From JAJFIE01 sp964344255 (GTDB lineage: Bacteria; Pseudomonadota; Alphaproteobacteria; Rhodospirillales; Casp-alpha2): 64,000 nt of DNA. The DNA is taken from assembly GCA_964344255.1 (NCBI GenBank), contig CAYFMQ010000001.1, positions 372,001-436,000 on the forward strand, read 5' to 3'. The position numbers were made by a program, and so were the translations under genes. Shown piece by piece: positions 8,790 to 16,583 of this stretch. The notes beneath the pieces are model-generated. The model was not told the DNA's origin. It worked only from the letters and a program-made list of their open reading frames with translations, and ran no database searches. Positions within the stretch are counted from its first letter, which is position 1. The number at the start of each line of letters is the position of its first letter.

Positions 8790-9875
8790 ATGGAAAAGGA
8801 TCTCACCCTCAACAATGCCCCTCCGCCCGTCGTCGACACCTTCCTCGGCGTCCGCATCACGCCGCTCACCCGGAGGCGTCTGATCAATTTCCAGCGTAAC
8901 CGGCGTGGCTCCTGGGCCCTGTGGATATTCCTCACGATCTTTTTCCTCAGCCTGTTCGCCGAATTCATCGCCAACGACAAGCCCCTGCTGGTTTCCTATG
9001 ACGGTGATCTGTTCGTACCGGTGTTCGCCGTCTACCCGGAAACGGATTTCGGCGGCGAATTCCTGACCGAGGCCGATTACCGTGACCCCTACGTGGTTGA
9101 CCTGATCGAGGAAAAGGGCTGGCTTCTGTGGCCGCCGGTACGGTTCACCTACGATACCGTCAATTACAATCTGAGCACTCCTGCGCCCTCGCCGCCAACG
9201 GCGGAGAACTGGGTCGGCACGGACGACCAGGGCCGCGACGTGGTCGCTCGACTGATCTACGGGTTCCGCATATCGGTACTGTTCGGGCTGGTGCTGACCA
9301 TCCTGTCGACCATCATCGGCATCGCGGCGGGCGCCATCCAGGGCTACTTCGGAGGCCTGATCGACCTGTTTGCCCAGCGTTTCATGGAGTTGTGGTCCAG
9401 CCTGCCGGTGCTTTACCTGCTGATCATCCTCGCCAGCATTGTCACGCCCAATTTCTGGTGGCTGCTCGGCATCATGCTGCTGTTTAGCTGGATGGGTCTG
9501 GTCGGCGTGGTCAGGGCGGAATTCCTGCGCGCCCGCAACTTCGACTATGTGAAGGCGGCCCGGGCCTTGGGCGTTTCCAACCGTGTGATCATGTTCAAGC
9601 ATGTGCTGCCCAACGCCATGGTGGCGACGCTCACCTTCCTGCCCTTTATCCTGTCGGGCTCCATAACGACCCTGACATCGCTCGATTTTCTAGGGTTCGG
9701 CATGCCGCCCGGCTCAGCCTCACTGGGCGAACTGTTGAACCAGGGCAAAAACAACCTGCACGCCCCCTGGTTGGGCCTGTCGGCGTTTTTCGTCCTTTCC
9801 ATCATGTTGAGCCTGCTGGTATTCATCGGCGAGGCCGTGCGCGACGCCTTTGATCCGCGCAAGACGTTCCGCTAG
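8790..9875 (+). CDS. yejE: ABC transporter permease YejE
   Basis: This is the second inner-membrane permease of the Yej importer, 361 residues. It has an N-terminal transmembrane helix (residues ~40-60) and a periplasmic insert. The binding-protein-dependent permease domain begins around ENWVGTDDQGRDV. Its EAA loop is intact (FDYVKAARALGVSNRVIMFK), in contrast with its partner yejB. The ATG at 8790 follows a GTGAGG ribosome site; an in-frame TTG at 8781 inside the end of yejB is less likely. yejF begins 16 bp after its stop. Confidence 0.9.
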   Translation: MEKDLTLNNAPPPVVDTFLGVRITPLTRRRLINFQRNRRGSWALWIFLTIFFLSLFAEFIANDKPLLVSYDGDLFVPVFAVYPETDFGGEFLTEADYRDPYVVDLIEEKGWLLWPPVRFTYDTVNYNLSTPAPSPPTAENWVGTDDQGRDVVARLIYGFRISVLFGLVLTILSTIIGIAAGAIQGYFGGLIDLFAQRFMELWSSLPVLYLLIILASIVTPNFWWLLGIMLLFSWMGLVGVVRAEFLRARNFDYVKAARALGVSNRVIMFKHVLPNAMVATLTFLPFILSGSITTLTSLDFLGFGMPPGSASLGELLNQGKNNLHAPWLGLSAFFVLSIMLSLLVFIGEAVRDAFDPRKTFR

Positions 9876-9891
9876 GGGGAGACTGGGCATC

Positions 9892-11532
9892 GTGGCGAAC
9901 CTGCTGGAAATTCGGAACCTGTCCACCTCGTTCAACCGGGGGGAAAAAGAGGTCAAGGCCGTGCGCAATGCCTCGTTTTCCATCGACAAAGGCGAGACCG
10001 TGGCGCTGGTGGGCGAATCCGGTTCCGGCAAGTCGGTGACCGCCCTTTCCGTCCTGCAGTTGCTGCCCTACCCCATCGCCTGGCACCCAAACGATCCCGC
10101 AAACCCCGCCAGCGTCACCTTCCAGGGCGAGGAACTGCTGGATGCCAAGCCGGGCCGTCTGCGTGAAATCCGCGGAGACCGGATCGCCATGATCTTCCAG
10201 GAGCCGCTCACCAGCCTCAATCCCTTACACAGCATCTACAAGCAGATTTCGGAAGTTCTGTTCCTGCACAAGCACATGAACCAGCAGCAGGCCCGCGCCC
10301 GGGTGGAGGAACTGCTCGATCTGGTGGGTTTGTCCGAGGCCAAGACCCGCATGGACGCCCTGCCTCACGAATTTTCCGGCGGCCAGCAGCAGCGCGTCAT
10401 GATCGCCATGGCGCTCGCCAACGACCCGGACCTGCTGATTGCCGACGAACCGACCACGGCGCTCGACGTCACCATTCAGGCCCAGATCCTGAAACTGCTG
10501 GGCGAGTTGCAGGAAAAGCTCGGCATGGCGATCCTGCTGATCACCCATGACCTCGGCATCGTGCGCGGCATCTCGCACACGGTCTGCGTTATGAACGACG
10601 GCGAGATTGTCGAACAGGGCGAAACCGACAAGGTGTTCGCCGACCCGCAGCACGACTACACCAAGCACCTGCTCGCCACCGAGCCCAAAGGCGCGCCGGA
10701 CCCGGCGGACCCGGCGTCGGAGCCGATCATGCATTGCGATGATCTGAAGGTCTGGTTCCCCATCAAGCGCGGCGTGCTCAAGCGCACGGTGGATCATGTG
10801 AAAGCCGTAGACGGCATTACGCTGACGGTAAAGCGTGGCCATACGCTGGGCGTTGTCGGCGAGTCCGGTTCCGGCAAGTCGACTCTGGCGCGCGCCCTGC
10901 TGCGGCTGGAAAAATCCGACGGCGGCATCGAATTCGAGGGCCGGGACATCGACGCCTTTGATTCCCGTGACATGCGCCCGCTTCGCCGCCACATGCAGAT
11001 CGTCTTCCAGGATCCCTTCGGCAGCTTGAGCCCCCGTCTCTCCGTGGCGCAGATCGTCGAAGAGGGCCTCAAGGTGCACGGTCTCGGCGGCGACTACGAC
11101 GAACGCCGCAAGCTGATTGCCGAGTCATTGCTGGAAGTGGATCTGGAACCGGCCATGATGGACCGCTACCCGCATGAGTTCTCGGGTGGCCAGCGTCAAC
11201 GCATCTGTATCGCTCGCGCCCTTGTGCTTAAACCCCACTTTATCGTTCTGGATGAGCCCACCAGCGCGCTGGATGTATCCGTGCAGGCGCAGATCGTCGA
11301 CCTGCTGCGAGGGCTTCAACAGAAACACAACCTCGCCTACCTGTTCATTTCCCACGACCTGAAAGTTGTGCGCGCCATGTCGCACGAAGTCCTGGTCATG
11401 AAAGAAGGCCGGGTGGTGGAACAGGGCGATGCCGAAGATGTCCTGGGCAACCCGAAAGAACCCTACACCCGCGCCCTCATGGATGCGGCCTTCGAGTTAA
11501 AGGCCGACGAGACGGGCGTGGTGAGTTCCTAA
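9892..11532 (+). CDS. yejF: Duplicated ABC ATPase YejF of the oligopeptide importer
   Basis: This 546-residue protein fuses two nucleotide-binding domains that power YejBE. Each half has a Walker A (GESGSGKS near residues 42 and 324) and a signature (EFSGGQQQRVMIA and EFSGGQRQRICIA). Each also has a Walker B (LLIADEPTTALD and IVLDEPTSALD) and the OppD/F-type C-terminal motif for peptide transporters (HDYTKHLLATEP, EPYTRALMDAAF). The GTG at 9892 is preferred because it follows a GGGGGAG tract and gives the usual MANLLEIRNL start. The 42 in-frame bases upstream overlap the end of yejE. Confidence 0.93.
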   Translation: MANLLEIRNLSTSFNRGEKEVKAVRNASFSIDKGETVALVGESGSGKSVTALSVLQLLPYPIAWHPNDPANPASVTFQGEELLDAKPGRLREIRGDRIAMIFQEPLTSLNPLHSIYKQISEVLFLHKHMNQQQARARVEELLDLVGLSEAKTRMDALPHEFSGGQQQRVMIAMALANDPDLLIADEPTTALDVTIQAQILKLLGELQEKLGMAILLITHDLGIVRGISHTVCVMNDGEIVEQGETDKVFADPQHDYTKHLLATEPKGAPDPADPASEPIMHCDDLKVWFPIKRGVLKRTVDHVKAVDGITLTVKRGHTLGVVGESGSGKSTLARALLRLEKSDGGIEFEGRDIDAFDSRDMRPLRRHMQIVFQDPFGSLSPRLSVAQIVEEGLKVHGLGGDYDERRKLIAESLLEVDLEPAMMDRYPHEFSGGQRQRICIARALVLKPHFIVLDEPTSALDVSVQAQIVDLLRGLQQKHNLAYLFISHDLKVVRAMSHEVLVMKEGRVVEQGDAEDVLGNPKEPYTRALMDAAFELKADETGVVSS

Positions 11533-11570
11533 GTAAGCGTTTGTCGTAATTCGTAAGGGATGGAAATCAA

Positions 11571-12080
11571 ATGTTTTCACGGTTTCAGATTTTTTCGACC
11601 TTGCTCATGGCCGGGTTCCTGCTGACGGCCGGTACAGTGCGCGCCGAGGAAGATATTATCAAGGTCCGCCTGATGGGATCGGACCTCGCCGCCGATATCG
11701 CCCACGGGGCCGTTCATGCCTGTCGCGATATGGGCTATCAGGTTTCCGCCGTCGTTCTGGACAGGGCCGGAGACATAATGGCGTCCCAACGCGACATTTT
11801 CGCCAGCCGGCATACGCTGGAAATCGCCGAGCGCAAGGCCGGGCTCGCCATCATGGCCGGCGTCGATTCAGGCCAGATGCGCGATACCCGCGGTGATATT
11901 CGCCCGGAACTTAACCACATGGACGGTGTTATCGTGATGGAGGGCGGCATAACGATCCGCGCGGCGGGATCGCTTATCGGCGCGGTTGGCGTTTCCGGCG
12001 CGCCGGGTGGTGATATCGATGCCGACTGCGCCACCAGCGCCATCGAGGCCGTCCAGGACCGCATCGACTTCGCGGACTAA
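11571..12080 (+). CDS. Secreted GlcG/HbpS-family protein (DUF336)
   Basis: This is a 169-residue protein with a Sec signal peptide (about residues 1-25, ending VRAEED). The single domain matches the GlcG/HbpS fold, with DMGYQVSAVVLDRAGDIMAS and a C-terminal GSLIGAVGVSGAPGG loop. Members include the extracellular haem-binding HbpS of Streptomyces and cofactor-associated GlcG proteins; the biochemical role of most is unknown. It lies 38 bp after yejF and may share its transcript, which would place a haem- or small-ligand-binding protein with a peptide importer. That link is inference. Confidence 0.8.
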   Translation: MFSRFQIFSTLLMAGFLLTAGTVRAEEDIIKVRLMGSDLAADIAHGAVHACRDMGYQVSAVVLDRAGDIMASQRDIFASRHTLEIAERKAGLAIMAGVDSGQMRDTRGDIRPELNHMDGVIVMEGGITIRAAGSLIGAVGVSGAPGGDIDADCATSAIEAVQDRIDFAD

Positions 12081-12088
12081 TTTCCAAG

Positions 12089-13330
12089 TCAAGCCATCGC
12101 GATTACGTCGATCTCGATGTTCATGTCCGGATACGCCAGATAGGGCATGGGAATGCCGGTCGTCGCCGGGCCGGGCGGTTGGAAGTGCCTGAACCGCGCA
12201 TGCAGGTTTTCCTTCCACACGCTTTCGTCCTCATCGCCGTCGATGCCCGTAGCGTAGAAGGTGTTGATGCGGACAATGTTTCCGAATCCCATTCCCAGTT
12301 CATCCAGGACACGGCGGATGTATTCCATGGCCATGTCCGTCTGCGCCGCCATGTCGCCGATACAGGCGACGCCGGCGTCCGGGTTCAGGGGCACCTGACC
12401 GCCCAGGAACACCAGATCGCCGCAGCGGATACCGTGGCGGTACGGCATGTGAACAGGCCAGTCCCAGTGATCGTCGGGCCAGACGTGGGTGCGTGAAAGC
12501 CGTGAACCGTCCACGCCCCGCATGGCGACCACGTCGTTGACCAGCATGACGCCTTCCGGCCAGAGCTTCCGGGCCGAAATGCCCGTCGCGGCAGGGCCGG
12601 GTTCCTGGTAGTACCCCGCACGAATCAGAGCCCCTTCGGCCCAGTCCTCGGCATTGCCCGGCTCGGCGTTGAAGGGATTGGCCTTTACGACGTCGTTCAA
12701 ATCTGCGCCGAGCTGGCGCAGCAAGACATCCAGTCTTTCCATAACAATCCTGGACTGTCCCGCCAGATTTCCGGCCGCATGGATCATGCCGGATCGGTCG
12801 CGGGCCGTAACCCCACTGGTGAAGATCATCTCGCCCACCCGGATGGCGTGGCTGAAGGGCTTGGGCGGCCCGGCCCAGAGCGGATCCCACGCCTGGGTGC
12901 GCGCCAGCACCTCGCCGTTCTCACCCCGCATGGCGATCCCTTCCACCTCGAACAGCACCCCGGGCGACATCAGGCTCTCGACGGCGATCATGCTGAGCGC
13001 CGGACCGGGGCCATCAAGATCGCTTAAGGATTCCCCGATACAGCCTGCAAGGGCATCCTCATCGATACTGCCGTCCTGCACATAGAAAACCCGCATCTGA
13101 ACCAGATCGGCCATCTCAAGACCGCCCGCGTTCAGTACACCCGCAAGATCGGCCATGGATGCCCTGGCTTGTCCCATCATGTCGCCGGGCGCAATGATGC
13201 TCAGGTCCTTATTTATGGCGCACTGTCCGGTTGTGAAGAACATCTTGCCGCACCGGATGCCTTGCGAATAAGGCAGACGCGGTTCCGTGACCCAGTGGTC
13301 GTCCGGGTTGATAAAGGTCCTGGGCAGCAT
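12089..13330 (-). CDS. Three-domain RidA/YjgF-family protein
   Basis: RidA proteins are homotrimers of ~130 residues that hydrolyse reactive enamines/imines. This 413-residue chain contains three consecutive RidA-like units. Each begins with a recognisable first-strand motif: PYSQGIRCGKMFFTTGQ (~residue 20), PFSHAIRVGEMIFTSGV (~160) and PYRHGIRCGDLVFLGGQ (~300). The catalytic Arg that follows Pro-Ala in classical RidA is not present: the equivalent positions read PALSMI, PAATGI and PATTGI. Deaminase activity is therefore doubtful and it resembles the Rid4-7 type subfamilies. ATG 13330 is chosen because GGGGAGGAGATA precedes it directly. It is divergent from greB. Confidence 0.85.
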   Translation of the reverse strand: MLPRTFINPDDHWVTEPRLPYSQGIRCGKMFFTTGQCAINKDLSIIAPGDMMGQARASMADLAGVLNAGGLEMADLVQMRVFYVQDGSIDEDALAGCIGESLSDLDGPGPALSMIAVESLMSPGVLFEVEGIAMRGENGEVLARTQAWDPLWAGPPKPFSHAIRVGEMIFTSGVTARDRSGMIHAAGNLAGQSRIVMERLDVLLRQLGADLNDVVKANPFNAEPGNAEDWAEGALIRAGYYQEPGPAATGISARKLWPEGVMLVNDVVAMRGVDGSRLSRTHVWPDDHWDWPVHMPYRHGIRCGDLVFLGGQVPLNPDAGVACIGDMAAQTDMAMEYIRRVLDELGMGFGNIVRINTFYATGIDGDEDESVWKENLHARFRHFQPPGPATTGIPMPYLAYPDMNIEIDVIAMA

Positions 13331-13431
13331 TATCTCCTCCCCGCACAGTATTTGTTTGCGGTATCTGACCACAGCGTGCTGCAATTTTAAACCTTGATGG
13401 CGATTGCGCCGGATTTTGCTAGAATCACCCC

Positions 13432-13989
13432 ATGATGACGGATGATCCCAATCTCGATTTCGACCCCAGCGACGACGACGATGATGACGACGGCCCGGAT
13501 GATCTGCCCAAGGGTCTGAAGAACTACATCACGCCCGAGGGATTCGCCCGGCTGGAGGCCGAGCTGACCTACCTGCGGCGCGACGAACGCCCCAAGGTCG
13601 TCGAGACCGTTTCCTGGGCCGCCGGTAATGGCGATCGGTCCGAGAACGGTGATTACATCTACGGCAAGAAACGCCTGCGCGAGATCGACAGGCGCATGCG
13701 CCATCTGATGAAGCGTATGGAAATCGCCCACGTGGTCGACCCGGAACACCAGACCAACCGCGAACAGGTCTTCTTCGGCGCCACGGTGACCTATGCCAAC
13801 GAACGGGACGAGGAGCGCACAGTCCGTATCGTCGGTATCGACGAGGTGCGCCACGATGAAGGCGAGATCAGCTGGATTTCCCCCGTGGCGAGGGCCCTGC
13901 TAAAGGCCTTTGAAGGGGATGTCGTCGCCGTCCGCACGCCCCGCGGCATGGAGGAACTGGAAGTCATCGAGATCAGGTATTCTGCCTGA
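13432..13989 (+). CDS. greB: Transcription elongation factor GreB
   Basis: Gre factors enter the RNA polymerase secondary channel and stimulate cleavage of backtracked RNA. The 185-residue protein has the N-terminal coiled-coil domain (ITPEGFARLEAELTYLR) with the tip motif AAGNGDRSENGDYIYGKKRL, which is GreB-like. It also has the C-terminal FKBP-like domain (VTYANE, ISWISPVARALLKAFEGD). Unusually, about 25 extra N-terminal residues include an uninterrupted run of seven aspartates, so the protein is longer than the usual ~160. The start ATG ATG at 13432 keeps this tail; no internal start before the Gre domain is evident. Confidence 0.9.
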   Translation: MMTDDPNLDFDPSDDDDDDDGPDDLPKGLKNYITPEGFARLEAELTYLRRDERPKVVETVSWAAGNGDRSENGDYIYGKKRLREIDRRMRHLMKRMEIAHVVDPEHQTNREQVFFGATVTYANERDEERTVRIVGIDEVRHDEGEISWISPVARALLKAFEGDVVAVRTPRGMEELEVIEIRYSA

Positions 13990-13998
13990 CAGCGCCTG

Positions 13999-14904
13999 TC
14001 ATCCCCAGACCTCAATCGGCATATCGGCGTTATCGACCAAGAAATCCACGAAGGCGCGGGTCTTGGCCGTAAGATACCGCTTGTGGGGATAGACGGCATA
14101 GACCGGATCGACGGAAGCGTCGTAATCTTCGAACAGGCGCAGCAACCTGCCCTCCTCGATATCGCGTTCAACCATGTAATCCGGCAGGTAACCGATGCCC
14201 ATGCCCTCCAGCGTCAGATCACGTACCGCCCAGGTGTTGTTGACGGAGACGATGCCCTCGATAGCAACGTCGAATTCCCGGCCGTCCCTGTCGAACCACC
14301 AGGTCTCCCATCCCCGGCTGGGGTGGGAATACTGGATACAACGGTGTTGTTTAAGCTCTTTCAGATCCTCCGGCAGGCCATTCCGTTCGCAATAACCCGG
14401 CGACGCGCAAGCGATGTAGCGGATTTCCATCAGTTTCCTTGAAATCAGCGACGATTCCTTCAACTCGCCCGAGCGGATGCCGACATCGAAACCCTCTTCA
14501 ACCAGGTCCACCAGGCGGTCGGAAATATCGAGAACGATCACCACTTCCGGGTAAAGCTCATAGAAAGCCGACAACAGTGGAACCAGCCACGATTCGCCCA
14601 GCGTCAGGCTGGCCGTCACCTTGAGGCGCCCCGTGGGCTTGGCTTGGCTGTCGCGGGTCAGGCTGTTGAGGTCGTCCAAGTCGTCGAGAATCGTCGCGCT
14701 GCGCTCATGATACTGGCGGCCCTGTTCGGTGAGGCTCAAGCGGCGCGTGGTGCGATTGAGAAGCCGTACACCCAGTTCGTCTTCCAGTTCCATGACATGG
14801 CGGGAGACGGAAGAAGTGGACATTCCCAGCTCCCTGGCAGCGGCGGCGAAATTGCCGTGGGCGGCTACCGTATTGAAGACCCGCATGGCGGTAAAAAGAC
14901 GCAT
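13999..14904 (-). CDS. LysR-family transcriptional regulator
   Basis: This is a 301-residue DNA-binding regulator. The N-terminal winged helix-turn-helix is clear (FNTVAAHGNFAAAARELGMS, then LNRTTRRLSLTEQGRQYHER). It is followed by a periplasmic-binding-protein-like effector domain with the CrgA/AaeR-type signature GRLKVTASLTLGESWLVPLL. It is convergent with greB, with 9 bp between the stops. Such regulators usually control a divergent neighbour, and here the divergent gene is a 57-residue DUF1127 peptide. The effector and targets cannot be read from the sequence. Confidence 0.9.
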   Translation of the reverse strand: MRLFTAMRVFNTVAAHGNFAAAARELGMSTSSVSRHVMELEDELGVRLLNRTTRRLSLTEQGRQYHERSATILDDLDDLNSLTRDSQAKPTGRLKVTASLTLGESWLVPLLSAFYELYPEVVIVLDISDRLVDLVEEGFDVGIRSGELKESSLISRKLMEIRYIACASPGYCERNGLPEDLKELKQHRCIQYSHPSRGWETWWFDRDGREFDVAIEGIVSVNNTWAVRDLTLEGMGIGYLPDYMVERDIEEGRLLRLFEDYDASVDPVYAVYPHKRYLTAKTRAFVDFLVDNADMPIEVWG

Positions 14905-15048
14905 TTCTATTATCCCTTAATTTAGGATAATATATTGCATATTTTTGATATTATCAAATTAAACAGGATTAAGTATTGTGCTTTTCAACGACACGGTCCG
15001 CGCCCCACCGTTTCAACTATCACCACCCGGGGCACAAGGAGAAAAGCG

Positions 15049-15222
15049 ATGCGAAACACTTTGATTGACATTCTGAACCCGATTTTCGGTGGTTTCAAAA
15101 CGCAGTGCCCCATTCACCGAGTCCAGGATGGCAAGCGTGTCGACAGGAACACCGAAAAGGATCTGCAGGGTCTTTCCGAACACATCCTCCGCGACATCGG
15201 ATTCACGACCTGCACCAGCTGA
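15049..15222 (+). CDS. Small DUF1127-like protein
   Basis: This 57-residue protein carries a C-terminal LSEHILRDIGFT segment. It matches the DUF1127 (YjiS-like) pattern of a short helix ending in L-x-D-I-G, usually rich in Arg. Small DUF1127 proteins of alphaproteobacteria have been linked to RNA binding and to phosphate and carbon metabolism. A strong ribosome site (AAGGAGAAAAGCG) precedes ATG 15049. The N-terminal half is atypical and contains a Cys (KTQCPIHRV). It is divergent from the LysR gene and followed by the double-hairpin element. Confidence 0.65.
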   Translation: MRNTLIDILNPIFGGFKTQCPIHRVQDGKRVDRNTEKDLQGLSEHILRDIGFTTCTS

Positions 15223-15276
15223 ACATCGTCCAGGTAATGGACAGACCTCCCCTGGCGGCGCTTTCTATTCAGGTTA

Positions 15277-15410
15277 GATCGGATCACGTTTAGATGGGGC
15301 GCACAGCGTTTCATCTAAACGTGTGAATCCGATCGATTTGAATAACTTAGAGCAGAGGAACATGTTTTAATGGATCACAAAGTGCTTCCAATAAAACATG
15401 ACCTGCTCTA
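15277..15410. repeat. Tandem double-hairpin intergenic element, copy 1
   Basis: Two imperfect inverted repeats lie side by side between the convergent DUF1127 gene and uppP. Hairpin 1 has arms 15277-15296 and 15312-15334, with GATC-rich outer ends and TAGATG/CATCTA at the loop; one arm has a 3-nt bulge. Hairpin 2 has arms beginning TAGAGCAG at 15348 and ending CTGCTCTA at 15410, plus an inner stem of about 14 bp with one mismatch. The arrangement matches copy 2 at 43115-43234. It may act as a bidirectional terminator for both neighbours, but there is no T-run directly after either stem. Confidence 0.75.
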
Positions 15411-15432
15411 GAAGCGCCGCTTTTTTTCAATT

Positions 15433-16242
15433 TTACCAGTTGATAAAACCGTAGCCGACGGCCAGCAGAACGCAGCCCAGCACCACCCGGTAGAAGACGA
15501 AGGGCGCAAAGCTCGCCCTCTTCAGCCATGCCATCATGATCAGGATTGCCACCAAGGCGGCGCCGAAGGCCATGCCGCCTGCCATCAGGGCGTCGGTGGT
15601 AAGCCGGGCGTCGCCCGCCTTGTAAAGCTCCAGGCCTTTCAAAACGCCTGCCCCGGCGATGGCCGGGATGGACAGCAGCATGGAAAACCGGGCGGCATCC
15701 AGCCGCTCGAAACCCAACAGGCGCGCAGCCGACATGGTAATGCCGGCGCGGCTGGTCCCCGGTATCAAGGCCAACACCTGGAATACGCCGATGATCAGGG
15801 CGTCGCTGAGCCTTAAGTGCTCCATGCGCCTGACCGTCATGCCCAGCCAGTCGGTAAGCGCGAGGAAAACGCCAAAACCCAACGTCGCCCAGCCGATCAC
15901 CAGGATCGAGCGTAGGCCACCGGGATAATAGAGATTGAACAGATATCCGGCGATCACCACCGGGATGGTTCCCAATACGATATAGGCCGCCAGCATGGCC
16001 CGGGGATCACGCCTGCCCCGGATGACGCGGAACAGGCCCGCCAGAATGCCCAGAAGGTCAGAACTGAGATAAAGGATAACGGCGCCCAGGGTCCCCACAT
16101 GAACGGCGACGTCCAACAGCAAGCCCTGATCCTGCCAACCCGTGAAAACGGGAACGAGTACGAGATGACCGGAGGAACTGATGGGGAGAAATTCCGTAAT
16201 TCCCTGCACGACGGCCAGGACCGCTAAATGTAGAAGGGGCAA
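15433..16242 (-). CDS. uppP: Undecaprenyl-diphosphatase (UppP/BacA)
   Basis: This integral membrane phosphatase recycles undecaprenyl diphosphate for peptidoglycan and other envelope polymers. Both catalytic motifs are present: VQGITEFLPISSSGH near the N-terminus and GTSRAGITMSA around residue 150. There are about eight hydrophobic segments. The start is assigned to TTG 16242, because the family nearly always begins with a short PLLHL-type segment, GGAGATAAAGG precedes it, and the 269-residue length fits E. coli UppP (273). An upstream in-frame start at 16302 would add 20 charged residues not seen in the family. Confidence 0.9.
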   Translation of the reverse strand: MPLLHLAVLAVVQGITEFLPISSSGHLVLVPVFTGWQDQGLLLDVAVHVGTLGAVILYLSSDLLGILAGLFRVIRGRRDPRAMLAAYIVLGTIPVVIAGYLFNLYYPGGLRSILVIGWATLGFGVFLALTDWLGMTVRRMEHLRLSDALIIGVFQVLALIPGTSRAGITMSAARLLGFERLDAARFSMLLSIPAIAGAGVLKGLELYKAGDARLTTDALMAGGMAFGAALVAILIMMAWLKRASFAPFVFYRVVLGCVLLAVGYGFINW

Positions 16243-16583
16243 ACCTTTATCTCCGCCAAATTCCCGGATTCGGCGCATTTTATAGCATGGTGTTTTTAAC
16301 AACCTATGAAAGAATTTAGTTCCGATACGGGACTAATGTATTGTTTCCTGACAGTGAAATTTGCCTCCCTTCGGCACTGTAAAGCGTTCAAATGGGAAGC
16401 TTCTTTCTTTTAAGTCAGTATTACTGTCTTTATTTTGATTGATTTCCACCTCATGAACCGTCATATAAGCGTCTCCGCGGGGCCTGAAGGCGCCCGGTAA
16501 AACCGGGATTTCACCCACGGCACCAAGTAACGCACGCAAACAGAACGTGCACCAGTTTAAGTTTGAGGGAAGGATACGCCGCC
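16243..16583. other. Intergenic region between uppP and gltD
   Basis: About 340 bp separate the divergent uppP and gltD starts. It should contain the promoters for both. I see no riboswitch or long inverted repeat; a weak dyad (TAGTTCC/GGGACTA) lies near 16317-16335. A possible 43-codon minus-strand reading frame is listed separately. AT-rich stretches near 16290-16330 and 16400-16440 are candidate promoter regions, but I could not choose a convincing -35/-10 pair. Confidence 0.4.
16333..16464 (-). CDS. Possible 43-residue small protein (doubtful)
   Basis: A 43-codon frame starts at ATG 16464 with a GGAG eight bases upstream on the minus strand. It encodes a polar peptide (MTVHEVEINQNKDSN at the start) with no membrane segment and no motif I recognise. 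It would read toward uppP from within the uppP-gltD intergenic region. The ribosome site is the only positive evidence; it may be a chance frame within a promoter region. Confidence 0.2.
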   Translation of the reverse strand: MTVHEVEINQNKDSNTDLKERSFPFERFTVPKGGKFHCQETIH

